Source: Kordia sp. TARA_039_SRF
GTDB taxonomy: Bacteria; Bacteroidota; Bacteroidia; Flavobacteriales; Flavobacteriaceae
Assembly (NCBI GenBank): GCA_006383075.2
Contig: SMNH02000005.1
Location: 62,001 to 126,000 of the forward strand
Length of the DNA stretch: 64,000 nucleotides
Direction: 5' to 3'
This document shows, piece by piece, positions 52,481 to 62,841 of this stretch. Position 1 is the first letter of the stretch. Each line of letters opens with the position of its first letter. The position numbers and the translations under genes were made by a program. The notes beneath the pieces were generated by a model. The model saw only the letters and a program-made list of their open reading frames with translations, was not told the DNA's origin and searched no databases.

Positions 52481-53818
52481 TTATATCTTTAATTCGTCGA
52501 ATAATGCTATCAATTTTGGATTGGAAGGTCTTGGCGCATCTGCATTCACTATTTTACCATCAGGACCAATCAAAATAAATCGTGGAATTCCTTCAATAGC
52601 ATAATCTGTTACAAATTTTGACTGCCAAGCATTATCTGCCATTAATTGAATTCCGCCTAATTCTTTCTCTACAACCATTTTTCGCCACGTATCATACGCG
52701 TTTTTCTGATCGATGGAAATAGAAACAAAGGCAATATTTTTATCGTGATATTGTTCTTCAACTTTTTGTAATGAAGGAATTTCTCCAATACAAGGGCCGC
52801 ACCAAGTCGCCCAAACGTCAATGTACACGTATTTTCCTTTTAAGTCTGCCAAAGAAGTTGTGCCTCCTTTGTGATTTTCGTAATCGAATGTTGGAGAATC
52901 TTTTCCAGCAACTAGATTTTGAACTTTTTCATACTTTTTAGTAGCTTCTTTCACCAATTTCTCATTCGTAGAAATTTCTTTTATGGTAGTATACACAAGG
53001 TCCAAATCCTTTGATGAAGGCGAAAGTGCGTACACCAATTCTTCTGCCAGTGCATTTTTGATATTCTGTGATTTTAAATCTTTGATAAGTGTTAATGCTT
53101 CCGTTTTGGTAGAATCTGTATAGAATTTTTCAAAGTAATGCTGTGAAACAATTTGTTGGTATGCTTCAAAGTTTTTAAAATCTTCTGCATTGTCAAAATC
53201 TAACTCTTTTAGCGGATTTAAGAAACCTTCAGAAACTTTAAAATCTTGTTTCTTTGTAAAATACGGATGGTACGATGGATATCTCAATAAATTGACAAGA
53301 TATTCATAGTTGATATTTTCTTCTTCCAAAGCTATAAACGCAGGATTCAAATCTTTTGCCTTTTTTAATGCATCCACTGCCTTTGCTTTTTTCTCTTTAA
53401 TCGTTTCTAAAAAAGCAGCTTCTTCATTTGTATATACTTGTTGAAAGTTCATTTTTCTGTCCTCAACAGCTTTTTCAACTAAGTATGTGTTTTCCGCTGC
53501 TCCTTTTCCTTTGTAAGCTAAGTTGTTGAATTGACGCGCATTGGTAGTTAGGTGTAATGAATCGCCAGGCGATAAAAACAATGTTGCACGATTTCTTCCG
53601 TAAGTAGCTGTGTAAAAACCAGCATCTACAGATAACGTGTCTACAAAAGAACCGTCTTTATCTACGCTAATTTCTTGCTTAAAATCTCCAGCAGAAACAA
53701 CGATTTTATCTTGTTTAGGATTTTCTATTTTTCCAGCTAGGATTGCATAGTCTATTTTCGGCTCACTTTCACATGAAACAATTGCCAGTGCGGCAATTAG
53801 TAGCAATATTTTTTTCAT
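52481..53818 (-). CDS. TlpA-like thiol-disulfide lipoprotein
   Basis: 445 residues from the ATG at 53818. A start at 53863 is rejected because it lies upstream of the promoter -7 box. The lipoprotein signal ends AIVSC (acylated Cys). An N-terminal DUF4369-type domain (about 20-130) precedes a helical linker and a C-terminal thioredoxin domain with WATWCGPCIGEIPSL, whose active-site Cys are residues 340 and 343. It is probably a periplasmic or outer-membrane-attached disulfide reductase, as in other Bacteroidota. Its substrate is unknown. It converges on nnr across repeat copy 3. Confidence 0.9.
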   Translation of the reverse strand: MKKILLLIAALAIVSCESEPKIDYAILAGKIENPKQDKIVVSAGDFKQEISVDKDGSFVDTLSVDAGFYTATYGRNRATLFLSPGDSLHLTTNARQFNNLAYKGKGAAENTYLVEKAVEDRKMNFQQVYTNEEAAFLETIKEKKAKAVDALKKAKDLNPAFIALEEENINYEYLVNLLRYPSYHPYFTKKQDFKVSEGFLNPLKELDFDNAEDFKNFEAYQQIVSQHYFEKFYTDSTKTEALTLIKDLKSQNIKNALAEELVYALSPSSKDLDLVYTTIKEISTNEKLVKEATKKYEKVQNLVAGKDSPTFDYENHKGGTTSLADLKGKYVYIDVWATWCGPCIGEIPSLQKVEEQYHDKNIAFVSISIDQKNAYDTWRKMVVEKELGGIQLMADNAWQSKFVTDYAIEGIPRFILIGPDGKIVNADAPRPSNPKLIALFDELKI

Positions 53819-53838
53819 TTTTTGATGTTTAATTTTCT

Positions 53839-53846
53839 CAAATGTA
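53839..53846 (-). promoter_or_regulatory. -7 box of the TlpA-like gene promoter
   Basis: TACATTTG on the minus strand, 20 bases upstream of the ATG at 53818. The -33 region has only a weak TTG. Confidence 0.55.
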
Positions 53847-53939
53847 CTAGATTCTTTATTCAATCAATAAATTATTAACAATTATTTGGTTAATACGAAT
53901 TGAATTTTGACTTTTGAAAGATAATTTGATTACACCGTC

Positions 53940-55445
53940 ATGATACACCATATAAGTTCGAAAAGACTTGATATTAGCATTATTCAAGATATTTTACATT
54001 CTGATACACAATTGGCTTTATCTACAGAAGCTATCGAAAAAATCATTGCATGCCGCGAATATTTAGACCAACGTCTGCAAAACCAAAAAACACCTATTTA
54101 TGGTATTAATACTGGATTTGGTTCGTTGTGTAATGTGAAAATTTCTGAAGAGCATTTGTCGAAATTGCAAGAGAATTTAGTGACTTCCCACGCATGTGGA
54201 ACAGGCGAGCGCGTGCCAAAAGATATGATACGATTGATGCTGTTACTAAAAGTGCAATCGCTGAGTTATGGACATTCAGGCGTGCAATTGGAAACCGTAC
54301 AACGCTTGATTGATTTTTACAATCACGACATTTTGCCTGTAGTTTTTGAACAAGGTTCGCTAGGTGCTTCGGGCGATTTGGCTCCGTTGGCGCATTTGGC
54401 ATTGCCATTATTGGGGAAAGGAACGGTATATTATAAAGACAAAGAAGTTCCAGCAGCGGAAGTGTTGGCAGCACTTGATTGGGAGCCGATTCAATTGAAA
54501 GCGAAAGAAGGTTTGGCATTGTTAAACGGAACGCAGTTTATGAGTGCCTACGGTGTTTTTTCATTATTAAAAGCGTATAAATTATCGTATTTGGCAGATT
54601 TTTTCGCAGCGATTTCATTGGAAGCTTTTGATGGCAGAATTGAACCTTTTAATGATTTAATTCACATCATTCGCCCGCACAACGGGCAATTGCAAACGGC
54701 AAAACGTATTCAAGAGTTTGTTGAAGGAAGTGAGTTGATTTCGCAAGAAAAGAAACATGTGCAAGATCCGTATTCGTTTCGTTGTGTGCCGCAAGTGCAT
54801 GGTGCAACTAAAGATACGCTGGCATTTATCCGAAAAACTTTTGAGACAGAAATTAACTCTGTAACCGATAATCCAAATATTTTTATTGCAGAAGATGAAA
54901 TCATTTCTGGTGGTAATTTTCACGGACAACCGTTGGCATTAGCATTAGATTATTTAGCAATCGCTATGGCGGAATTAGGAAATATCTCGGAGCGAAGAAC
55001 ATTTCAATTGGTGTCTGGTTTGCGTGAGTTACCTGCATTTTTAGTGAACAATCCAGGATTGAATTCTGGGTTTATGATTCCACAATACACAGCCGCAAGT
55101 ATCGTAAGTCAAAACAAACAATATGCAACGCCAGCAAGTATTGATTCTATTGTATCTTCAAACGGGCAGGAAGATCATGTAAGCATGGGCGCAAATGCTG
55201 CAACGAAAGCTATTAGAGTTATTGATAATGTAGAACGCGTGTTAGCGATTGAACTATTGAACGCGTCGCAAGCATTGGTGTTTAGAGAGCCACTGAAAAG
55301 TTCTGAATTTATCGAATCGTTTTTAAAAGTATATCGAGTAGATGTTCCTTTTGTAGATGAAGATAGAGAATTGCACGTTGCGATTAATGATACGTTGTCA
55401 TTTTTACAACATACCGTGATAGAGAATGCAGTGCTTTTTGGCTAG
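53940..55445 (+). CDS. hutH: Histidine ammonia-lyase
   Basis: 501 residues. Removes ammonia from histidine to give urocanate. The MIO cofactor is formed from Ala143-Ser144-Gly145 in GSLGASGDLAPLAHLALPLLG. The TSHACGTGE motif (Ser-His) is typical of histidine-specific enzymes rather than phenylalanine or tyrosine lyases. Other conserved parts include ITDNPN-like SVTDNPNIF and NFHGQPLALALDY. No other hut gene is nearby. The next gene is an unknown protein. Confidence 0.94.
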   Translation: MIHHISSKRLDISIIQDILHSDTQLALSTEAIEKIIACREYLDQRLQNQKTPIYGINTGFGSLCNVKISEEHLSKLQENLVTSHACGTGERVPKDMIRLMLLLKVQSLSYGHSGVQLETVQRLIDFYNHDILPVVFEQGSLGASGDLAPLAHLALPLLGKGTVYYKDKEVPAAEVLAALDWEPIQLKAKEGLALLNGTQFMSAYGVFSLLKAYKLSYLADFFAAISLEAFDGRIEPFNDLIHIIRPHNGQLQTAKRIQEFVEGSELISQEKKHVQDPYSFRCVPQVHGATKDTLAFIRKTFETEINSVTDNPNIFIAEDEIISGGNFHGQPLALALDYLAIAMAELGNISERRTFQLVSGLRELPAFLVNNPGLNSGFMIPQYTAASIVSQNKQYATPASIDSIVSSNGQEDHVSMGANAATKAIRVIDNVERVLAIELLNASQALVFREPLKSSEFIESFLKVYRVDVPFVDEDRELHVAINDTLSFLQHTVIENAVLFG

Positions 55446-55478
55446 TATCTTAAACCACTTCAGTAAATCAACTATATT

Positions 55479-56225
55479 TTGAATACACCAATTGATATTT
55501 TATCCTTAACTAAAATAATCGAGGACATTAATTCGCTTGATTTTTTTTATGAGGTTGGAAGTAAGGTCATTCTTTTCGATGAAACAAGCCATCAAGCCAA
55601 AGAAATTTCTACAAGAAAGTATTATGATTTGGTTATCGAAATACGAATTCGACAAGGAGAAATTGTATATTTTAATCACCATTTAGATAAAAAATTTGGG
55701 AATGAGTTTGTTGCTATTTGGGAAAAAGAAATTTTAAATCGCGGCTTAGAATATTCTGTAAGCAATCTAATAGGCGAAATAATTGAAGATTATAAAACTA
55801 TCGAATTTGGAATACCAAACTACACAGACATAGAGCAGATAGTTAAAAGTTTGTATGTTTTTCAAATACTAATCAAGGCAATTTTAAGAAACGGAAAGCT
55901 TCCCATGTCATTTTGGAATGAAAATCATCCTAAATTTGATAGCTGGAAGAAATATTTTACAGTACATCCTATTGTAGCAGGAATAATAGATGCGATGATA
56001 GATGAAATTACTAAAATGCCAGCAGCAATTTCTACGCTTTATGAACTTGCATATATTGAAACTACAGAGCAATTGATACTTGATCGTTTTTTTAATGTCG
56101 AAGTAAATAAGAAGACAATTGAAATGTATCAAGAACAAGAGCAAATGAGTCTTGTAGAAAGTAAGTACAAAGCAGGAAGAGTGTTTATTTCTGTTGGACT
56201 TTTACTAGGAAGTAAAGAAGAGTGA
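55479..56225 (+). CDS. Hypothetical protein, 248 residues
   Basis: Starts at TTG 55479 if the frame is used from its beginning; no ATG gives a convincing alternative near the start. It is hydrophilic with no signal peptide and a mix of helices and strands (KILNTPI-like N-terminus, then YDLVIEIRIRQGEIVYFNHHLDK and EIIEDYKTIEFGIPNYTDIEQIVKSLYVFQILIKAIL). No motif is recognised. It follows hutH by 33 bases and may be co-transcribed. The gene is supported by its length and amino acid composition but not by any family. Confidence 0.55.
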   Translation: MNTPIDILSLTKIIEDINSLDFFYEVGSKVILFDETSHQAKEISTRKYYDLVIEIRIRQGEIVYFNHHLDKKFGNEFVAIWEKEILNRGLEYSVSNLIGEIIEDYKTIEFGIPNYTDIEQIVKSLYVFQILIKAILRNGKLPMSFWNENHPKFDSWKKYFTVHPIVAGIIDAMIDEITKMPAAISTLYELAYIETTEQLILDRFFNVEVNKKTIEMYQEQEQMSLVESKYKAGRVFISVGLLLGSKEE

Positions 56226-56227
56226 TT

Positions 56228-56620
56228 TTACAAAAATGACGTTGCCCAAGAAATTGCTTCAGTTTGTGTTTTGAATATTTGCATTGGCTTATTGAAAAAA
56301 TGCTTCTCAATTTTCACATTATGATTGTCAATAAATTTACCTGAAACAATGGCGATGGCTTTTAAGTTTTCTATTTCAAATACTTTTAAATATATCATAG
56401 GATCAACTGCATACGAGTTTTTTCGAACGGTAATATATGCAAATGGCTTTGACGGAAAGTGCTTCTTAGCAATAACCATGAGTTCTTTAGCAGCTTCTTG
56501 ATTCATCGTAACACCTTCATTGATTTCCGCTTTCATATACGCATCATAAATTTCTACTTTACCTACAGGTAAAATATACTTTTTAATATAAGAGTTACTA
56601 TTTCCGTTTGCTACACGCAT
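56228..56620 (-). CDS. Small STAS-like protein, 130 residues
   Basis: Shares a pattern with the next gene on the same strand (57326-56841): both have Y-I-x-x-RKNSY-x-x-DPxIY in the middle (here AYITVRKNSYAVDPMIYLKV), a segment KxIAxVxxxKFxxxNxxVEKxxxxK, and an end with FxTxxxAxxWxxxL. They are paralogues of a family I do not recognise by name; the alternating fold suggests a STAS or SpoIIAA-like domain. No signal peptide or membrane segment. The unit is upstream-flanked by an 8-bp hairpin at 56700-56720. Confidence 0.65.
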   Translation of the reverse strand: MRVANGNSNSYIKKYILPVGKVEIYDAYMKAEINEGVTMNQEAAKELMVIAKKHFPSKPFAYITVRKNSYAVDPMIYLKVFEIENLKAIAIVSGKFIDNHNVKIEKHFFNKPMQIFKTQTEAISWATSFL

Positions 56621-56699
56621 TAATTAAACTGTTATCAATAATCAAGATTTGAATGTTTTGGCATTTGTGCCGAACTATTTTTAATTTTTCTTCTACATG

Positions 56700-56720
56700 C
56701 TTCGTGGACTTACCGCGAAG
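56700..56720 (-). other. Hairpin upstream of the 130-residue gene
   Basis: CTTCGTGG (56700-56707), a five-base loop and CCGCGAAG (56713-56720) on the plus strand give an 8-bp stem with one G-U pair. On the minus strand it lies in the region before the gene starting at 56620. No T tract, so it may be regulatory. Confidence 0.4.
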
Positions 56721-56840
56721 TGTCCTTATTAAAGATAGTATTTTTAATTGCCAACAACTAAAAAATTAGATGAACTGCGCAAAAGTAGAAAGATTTGGGC
56801 TTTTTCTTGTTAAAAAAGAATAGAATTAGGGGAATTATTT

Positions 56841-57326
56841 TTAAGATTTATCTGAAAAAGGAACTTTTTGATCATCTAACGGCACAAGTGTGTCTAGCCA
56901 ATTTACAGCAGCATTTAGTGTTGTAAATAGTTCACAGCGACCTTTGTAGAGCGCTTTTTCAACACGCGCATTAAGGGTAGAGAACTTTTGATTTGTAACA
57001 AAGGCAATTCCTTTTGGAGAACCATTTTCGGGAAGCATCGCATAAATTCTTGGGTCAATAGAGTAGGAGTTTTTTCTATAAGAAATATAGCTGAACGGAC
57101 CTGAATAGTTTTCTTTTACAAACTCATAATAAGATTTTAAAGTTTCAAAAGAAATATGAACTCCTTGATGTACTTCTCCAATGATTAAATCATTGTAAAA
57201 ATATAAATTCCCTTCGTCGAAATTGTATACTTTTTTTAACTCTTTTCCTGTAATATTCATAATTGGTAGATTATTCATGGCAAATTTAGAATCTGCAACT
57301 ATAGAAACATTATATGAAATATACAT
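56841..57326 (-). CDS. STAS-like protein, paralogue of the gene at 56228
   Basis: 161 residues from the ATG at 57326 (MYISYNVSIVADSKFAMNN); a TTG six codons earlier (57344) is the alternative. It shows the same RKNSY-x-x-DPRIY block (SYISYRKNSYSIDPRIYAML), KGIAFVTNQKFSTLNARVEKALYKG and ending LFTTLNAAVNWLDTL as the 130-residue neighbour. It is longer at the N-terminus, with KYNF-like strands. The two genes lie in tandem with a 220-base gap. Function unknown. Confidence 0.65.
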   Translation of the reverse strand: MYISYNVSIVADSKFAMNNLPIMNITGKELKKVYNFDEGNLYFYNDLIIGEVHQGVHISFETLKSYYEFVKENYSGPFSYISYRKNSYSIDPRIYAMLPENGSPKGIAFVTNQKFSTLNARVEKALYKGRCELFTTLNAAVNWLDTLVPLDDQKVPFSDKS

Positions 57327-57390
57327 CTTGGTTTTTTTAGACAAACGACACTTTTTTACCTTTCAAAAGCACGAAAAAGTGTAAAAAAAG

Positions 57391-57425
57391 AAAATCCTGC
57401 TTTCTGAGAAAACAGGATTTTATAA
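57391..57425. terminator. Terminator between clpC and the STAS-like gene
   Basis: AAAATCCTG (57391-57399), a 13-base loop and CAGGATTTT (57413-57421). It would end clpC transcription and lies upstream of the paralogue gene start. Confidence 0.8.
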
Positions 57426-57443
57426 TTTCTGATAATGAATTAC

Positions 57444-59999
57444 TTACGATTCAGTTGGCTTTTCAGCTTTTTCAATTGTAATGGTTAATTCATCATTATC
57501 TTCATCTAAATCCATGAAAATTTTGTCACCTTCATGAATTTTCGACGTAATAATTTCTTCCGCAAGTGCGTCTTCAATATATTTTTGAATCGCTCTTTTT
57601 AGCGGTCTAGCACCGTATTGCTTGTCGAAACCTTTGTCAGCGATATAATCTTTTGCTTTATCGCTCAACAATAAATCGTAACCTAAACCTTTAATTCGAG
57701 TATACAATTTCGCGATTTCGATATCAATAATCTTATGAATGTCTTCACGTTCAAGCGTATTGAAAATAACAACATCGTCAATTCTGTTTAAGAATTCTGG
57801 AGCAAACGCTTTCTTCAAGGCATTTTCAATAACACCTTTTGCGTGTTCGTCTGCCTGTGTTTTCTTGGCATTTGTTCCAAAACCAACTCCAGCACCGAAG
57901 TCTTTCAACTTACGTGCCCCAATATTAGATGTCATGATGATGATGGTATTTCTAAAGTCAATTTTACGACCGAGACTGTCCGTTAAATAACCGTCATCCA
58001 ACACTTGTAACAACATATTAAACACATCTGGATGTGCTTTTTCGACCTCATCCAACAATACAACTGCGTATGGTTTTCTACGAACTTTTTCGGTTAATTG
58101 TCCACCTTCTTCGTATCCAACATATCCTGGAGGCGCACCTACCAAACGTGAAATGGCAAATTTCTCCATGTATTCACTCATATCAATTCGAATTAATGCT
58201 TCTTCAGAATCGAATAACTCACGAGCCAATACTTTTGCTAACTGTGTTTTACCAACTCCAGTTTGTCCTAAAAAGATAAATGAACCAATTGGCTTATTAG
58301 GATCTTTCAGTCCAGCACGGTTACGCTGAATGGCTTTTACAACCTTTCCAACGGCTTCATCTTGACCAATTACTTTTCCTTTGATTAATTCAGGAAGTTG
58401 AGCTAGTTTGTTGCTTTCTGTTTGTGCAATTCTATTTACAGGAATTCCAGTCATCATAGAAACCACATCTGCCACATTGTCTTCATCAACAGTTTCTTTA
58501 TGTTGTTTCGATTCTTCTTCCCACTTTTCTTGCGAAATTGCCAATTCTTTTTCCAAACGTTTTTCGTCGTCTCTTAACTTGGCAGCTTCTTCGTATTTCT
58601 GCTTTTTCACGACAGAATTTTTCAATTCGCGCACTTCTTCCAATTGACGTTCCAAATCTAAAATTTGTTTTGGCACATCAATATTGGTAATGTGAACGCG
58701 TGAACCTGCTTCGTCTAAAGCATCAATTGCTTTGTCTGGAAGAAAACGATCGGTCATGTATCTATTGGTCAATGACACGCATGCTCTAATCGCTTCATCG
58801 GTATAATGTACATTGTGATGCTCTTCGTATTTGTCTTTGATGTTTTCAAGAATTTCAATCGTTTCTTCTACAGAAGTAGGTTCCACAACGACTTTCTGGA
58901 AACGTCTTTCCAACGCACCATCTTTTTCAATATATTGTCTGTATTCGTCAAGGGTAGTAGCACCAATACACTGGATTTCTCCTCTGGCAAGTGCAGGCTT
59001 AAACATATTAGACGCGTCTAAGCTTCCCGTAGCGCCACCAGCGCCTACAATGGTGTGAATTTCATCAATAAAAAGAATAATATCATCATTCTTTTCCAAT
59101 TCGTTCATCACGGCTTTCATGCGCTCTTCAAACTGTCCTCTGTACTTTGTTCCAGCGACCAAGCTTGCCAAATCTAGTGTAACTACTCTTTTATTAAAAA
59201 GAATACGCGACACTTTCCGTTTTACAATTCTATTTGCCAAACCTTCTGCAATGGCAGATTTACCAACGCCAGGTTCCCCAATTAAAATTGGATTGTTCTT
59301 TTTACGTCGACTCAAAATTTGAGAAACACGTTCAATTTCTTTTTCACGACCCACAACAGGATCTAATTTTCCCTCTTCGGCTAATGCGGTTAAATCTCTT
59401 CCGAAATTATCTAACACAGGCGTTTTGGACTTCTTATTGACTTTTCCACCGGAGTTTGAAGAACCAAATGGATTTTCTTTTGAAGATTCTTGTGAACTGC
59501 CACCATCATCGGAAAATGATTCCGCGCGAGGTGTATCTATATAATCATCGTCATTTGTTATCATATACTTAAATTGCTCTTTAACATTATCGTAATCCAC
59601 TTTTAGCTTGTTTAAAAGCTTCGTTGTCGGATCGTTTTCGTTTCGTAAAATGCACAATAATAAATGTGCAGTATTGATAGAAGAACTTTGAAAAAGTTTG
59701 GCTTCTAAAAATGTAGTTTTGAGTGCTCTTTCGGCTTGTCTGGTTAAATGTAAGTTGCGCTTTTCATTGGCAGCAACTGCCACATTTGGGTTTGCTGGAC
59801 TCAGTATCTCAACTTTTCGACGCAGGTGTGTCAAATCGACATCCAACGCGTTCAAAATGTTGATTGCTTTGCCGCTTCCATCACGAAGGAGTCCAAGCAT
59901 CAAATGTTCTGTGCCAATGAAATCATGGCCTAGACGCAATGCTTCTTCCTTGCTGTAGGCGATTACATCCTTTACTCTTGGGGAGAAATTATCATCCAT
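57444..59999 (-). CDS. clpC: ClpC-type ATP-dependent protease ATP-binding subunit
   Basis: 851 residues. AAA+ unfoldase that feeds substrates to ClpP. The N-domain begins DDNFSPRVKDVIAYSKEEALRLGHDFIGTEHLMLGLL. Two AAA+ domains follow, with Walker A motifs GEPGVGKSA and LGQTGVGKTQLAKVLAREL, separated by a middle region (about residues 430-500) rich in Glu and Lys, as in ClpC. The ClpP-binding loop GFG-type region is seen in FGAGVGFGTNAK. The ATG at 59999 follows AAAGGAAAC, a Shine-Dalgarno-like site unusual in this window. ClpP is not nearby. Confidence 0.94.
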   Translation of the reverse strand: MDDNFSPRVKDVIAYSKEEALRLGHDFIGTEHLMLGLLRDGSGKAINILNALDVDLTHLRRKVEILSPANPNVAVAANEKRNLHLTRQAERALKTTFLEAKLFQSSSINTAHLLLCILRNENDPTTKLLNKLKVDYDNVKEQFKYMITNDDDYIDTPRAESFSDDGGSSQESSKENPFGSSNSGGKVNKKSKTPVLDNFGRDLTALAEEGKLDPVVGREKEIERVSQILSRRKKNNPILIGEPGVGKSAIAEGLANRIVKRKVSRILFNKRVVTLDLASLVAGTKYRGQFEERMKAVMNELEKNDDIILFIDEIHTIVGAGGATGSLDASNMFKPALARGEIQCIGATTLDEYRQYIEKDGALERRFQKVVVEPTSVEETIEILENIKDKYEEHHNVHYTDEAIRACVSLTNRYMTDRFLPDKAIDALDEAGSRVHITNIDVPKQILDLERQLEEVRELKNSVVKKQKYEEAAKLRDDEKRLEKELAISQEKWEEESKQHKETVDEDNVADVVSMMTGIPVNRIAQTESNKLAQLPELIKGKVIGQDEAVGKVVKAIQRNRAGLKDPNKPIGSFIFLGQTGVGKTQLAKVLARELFDSEEALIRIDMSEYMEKFAISRLVGAPPGYVGYEEGGQLTEKVRRKPYAVVLLDEVEKAHPDVFNMLLQVLDDGYLTDSLGRKIDFRNTIIIMTSNIGARKLKDFGAGVGFGTNAKKTQADEHAKGVIENALKKAFAPEFLNRIDDVVIFNTLEREDIHKIIDIEIAKLYTRIKGLGYDLLLSDKAKDYIADKGFDKQYGARPLKRAIQKYIEDALAEEIITSKIHEGDKIFMDLDEDNDELTITIEKAEKPTES

Positions 60000-60257
60000 A
60001 TATCTTGTTTCCTTTCGACATTAAAATTAATACTTCAAACTGAATAATACAAAAATTGTTCCGCTATATCAGCATAATTGGCACAATAGAAGGAAAAAAA
60101 CATTCAATTCAAAGTGTAAGACGATATAATCTAAAAAACTTATCAAAAATTGTTAATAAAAAAACGTTAAAATGAGGTGTAAAATCCTCGCGCAATACTA
60201 GCAAATGTTGTATATTGGCTCGATTTGTAAAACTCGAAATATTAAAACTTAAAATAC

Positions 60258-62801
60258 ATGGCAGAAGGAGAAAAATTAATCCCCATTAATATTGAAGATG
60301 AGATGAAGTCTGCTTACATCGATTATTCGATGTCAGTCATTGTGTCACGTGCACTTCCAGATGTTAGAGATGGTATGAAACCCGTACACCGTAGAGTGTT
60401 GTTTGGAATGCATGAACTTGGAGTTAGATCCAGCTCCGCCCATAAAAAATCTGCAAGAATCGTAGGTGAAGTACTTGGTAAGTACCATCCACACGGTGAT
60501 ACGTCTGTATACGACGCTATGGTTCGAATGGCGCAAGAATGGAGTTTGCGTTACATGTTAGTCGACGGACAAGGAAACTTTGGTTCTATTGATGGCGATA
60601 GTCCTGCAGCAATGCGTTATACAGAAGCAAGAATGCGTAAGATATCTGATGACATGCTGGCAGATATTGACAAAGATACGGTTGACCATTCCTTAAACTT
60701 TGACGATACGTTAAAAGAGCCGACAGTGTTGCCAACACGTGTACCTGGCTTATTAATTAATGGTGCATCTGGTATTGCAGTTGGAATGGCAACAAACATG
60801 CCGCCACACAACTTATCGGAAGTAATTGACGGAATTCACGCTTACATCGATAATAATGATATAGAAATTGACGAATTAATTCAGCATGTAAAAGCACCTG
60901 ATTTCCCTACTGGAGGAATCATTTATGGGTATGATGGTGTGCGTGAGGCGTTTAAAACAGGTCGTGGACGTGTTGTTATGCGCGGAAAAGCTTCTATTGA
61001 AGAAGTACAAGGAAGAGAATGTATTGTTGTTTCTGAAATTCCGTATCAAGTCAATAAAGCAGACATGATTAAGAAAACTGCTGATTTGATTAATGAAAAG
61101 AAAATTGACGGTATTTCTTCTATTCGTGATGAATCTGACCGAAAAGGAATGCGCATTGTATATGTGTTGAAGCGTGAAGCGATTCCTAATATCGTTCTAA
61201 ATAAATTATACAAATATACAGCGTTGCAATCGTCTTTTAGTGTGAATAATATTGCATTGGTGAATGGACGTCCGCAATTGCTAAATTTAAAAGATTTAAT
61301 TCACTATTTTGTTGAACACAGACACGAAGTAGTAACGCGTAGAACGCAATACGAATTAAAGAAAGCGGAAGAACGCGCTCATATTTTAGAAGGATTAATT
61401 ATCGCTTCTGACAATATTGACGAAGTAATTGCCATTATTCGTGGATCGCAAAATGCAGAAGATGCTCGTAATAATTTAATTAAACGTTTTGAACTGACGG
61501 AAATTCAAGCGAAAGCTATCGTAGAAATGCGATTGCGTCAATTGACAGGTCTGGAACAAGACAAATTGCGTGCGGAGTATGACGAAATCATGAAAAGTAT
61601 CGAGGATTACAAAGATATTTTAGCGAACAAGTCAAGAAGAATGAACATCATCAAAGAAGAGTTGGCAGTCATTAAAGATAAATACGGTGATGAAAGACGT
61701 TCGATGATTGAATATGCTGGTGGCGATGTAAGTATTGAAGACTTAATTCCGGATGAAAAAGTAGTTATTACTATTTCACACGCAGGATACATTAAGCGTA
61801 CTTCGTTGACGGAATACAAAAAGCAAAATAGAGGTGGTGTTGGACAAAAAGGAAGTGCGACTCGAAACGAAGATTTCTTAGAGCATTTATTCGTTGGAAC
61901 CAATCACCAATACATGTTGTTCTTTACGCAACAAGGAAAATGTTTCTGGATGCGTGTATACGAAATTCCAGAAGGAAGCAAAACATCCAAAGGTAGAGCA
62001 ATTCAAAACCTTATCAATATTGAAAAAGAGGATAAAGTAAAAGCATTCATCTGTACGCAAAACTTAAAAGACGAAGAGTATATCAATAGTCATTATGTAA
62101 TTATGGCTACGAAAAAAGGACAGGTTAAGAAAACTCCTTTAGAGCAATATTCACGTCCGCGTACCAACGGAATCAACGCGATTACGATTAAAGAAGGTGA
62201 CGAATTGTTAGAAGCGAAGTTGACTACAGGAAACAGTCAAGTGATGTTGGCAGTAAAATCTGGAAAAGCCATTCGTTTCGAAGAAGAAAAAACACGTCCG
62301 ATGGGAAGAAATGCTTCTGGAGTGCGTGGAATTACCTTAGCAGATGAAAATGACGAAGTTGTAGGAATGGTTTCTGTAAACGATATGGAAAGCAATATTT
62401 TGGTAGTTTCTGAAAATGGATATGGAAAACGTTCAAGCTTAGAGGATTACCGAATTACCAATCGTGGTGGAAAAGGAGTAAAAACCATCTCTGTTACAGA
62501 AAAAACAGGTAATTTAGTAGCCATTAAAAACGTAAGTGATGAAGATGGTTTGATGATTATCAACAAATCTGGAATTGCAATTCGTATGGCAGTTTCTGAC
62601 TTAAGAGTTATGGGAAGAGCAACGCAAGGTGTTCGACTCATCAATATTAAAGGAAAAGATTCTATTGCGGCGGTTGCCAAAGTTCGTAACGAAGAAGAGG
62701 AAGAAGACGATGTAGTGGAAGGTATGGAAAATACGGACGCTACAGAAAATGGCACGGCAGTTGATATGAATAATGATAGTGATCAAGAATCACAAGAATA
62801 A
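60258..62801 (+). CDS. gyrA: DNA gyrase subunit A
   Basis: 847 residues. Type II topoisomerase subunit that breaks and rejoins DNA. The N-terminus shows [31 protein letters not shown], and the catalytic Tyr lies in [13 protein letters not shown]. The quinolone-region segment [38 protein letters not shown] is intact. The GyrA-box-like [17 protein letters not shown] and pinwheel repeats follow. The acidic C-terminal tail is typical. The ATG at 60258 gives the usual start. The next gene begins 40 bases later. Confidence 0.97.
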   Translation: MAEGEKLIPINIEDEMKSAYIDYSMSVIVSRALPDVRDGMKPVHRRVLFGMHELGVRSSSAHKKSARIVGEVLGKYHPHGDTSVYDAMVRMAQEWSLRYMLVDGQGNFGSIDGDSPAAMRYTEARMRKISDDMLADIDKDTVDHSLNFDDTLKEPTVLPTRVPGLLINGASGIAVGMATNMPPHNLSEVIDGIHAYIDNNDIEIDELIQHVKAPDFPTGGIIYGYDGVREAFKTGRGRVVMRGKASIEEVQGRECIVVSEIPYQVNKADMIKKTADLINEKKIDGISSIRDESDRKGMRIVYVLKREAIPNIVLNKLYKYTALQSSFSVNNIALVNGRPQLLNLKDLIHYFVEHRHEVVTRRTQYELKKAEERAHILEGLIIASDNIDEVIAIIRGSQNAEDARNNLIKRFELTEIQAKAIVEMRLRQLTGLEQDKLRAEYDEIMKSIEDYKDILANKSRRMNIIKEELAVIKDKYGDERRSMIEYAGGDVSIEDLIPDEKVVITISHAGYIKRTSLTEYKKQNRGGVGQKGSATRNEDFLEHLFVGTNHQYMLFFTQQGKCFWMRVYEIPEGSKTSKGRAIQNLINIEKEDKVKAFICTQNLKDEEYINSHYVIMATKKGQVKKTPLEQYSRPRTNGINAITIKEGDELLEAKLTTGNSQVMLAVKSGKAIRFEEEKTRPMGRNASGVRGITLADENDEVVGMVSVNDMESNILVVSENGYGKRSSLEDYRITNRGGKGVKTISVTEKTGNLVAIKNVSDEDGLMIINKSGIAIRMAVSDLRVMGRATQGVRLINIKGKDSIAAVAKVRNEEEEEDDVVEGMENTDATENGTAVDMNNDSDQESQE

Positions 62802-62841
62802 TAACAAATAAAAAACCTCAATTATTTTAAACATTCACAAA

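Noticed and set aside
53940-55445. Phenylalanine or tyrosine ammonia-lyase instead of histidine ammonia-lyase
   Set aside because: The Ser-His in TSHACGTGE and the ASG position match histidine-specific enzymes.
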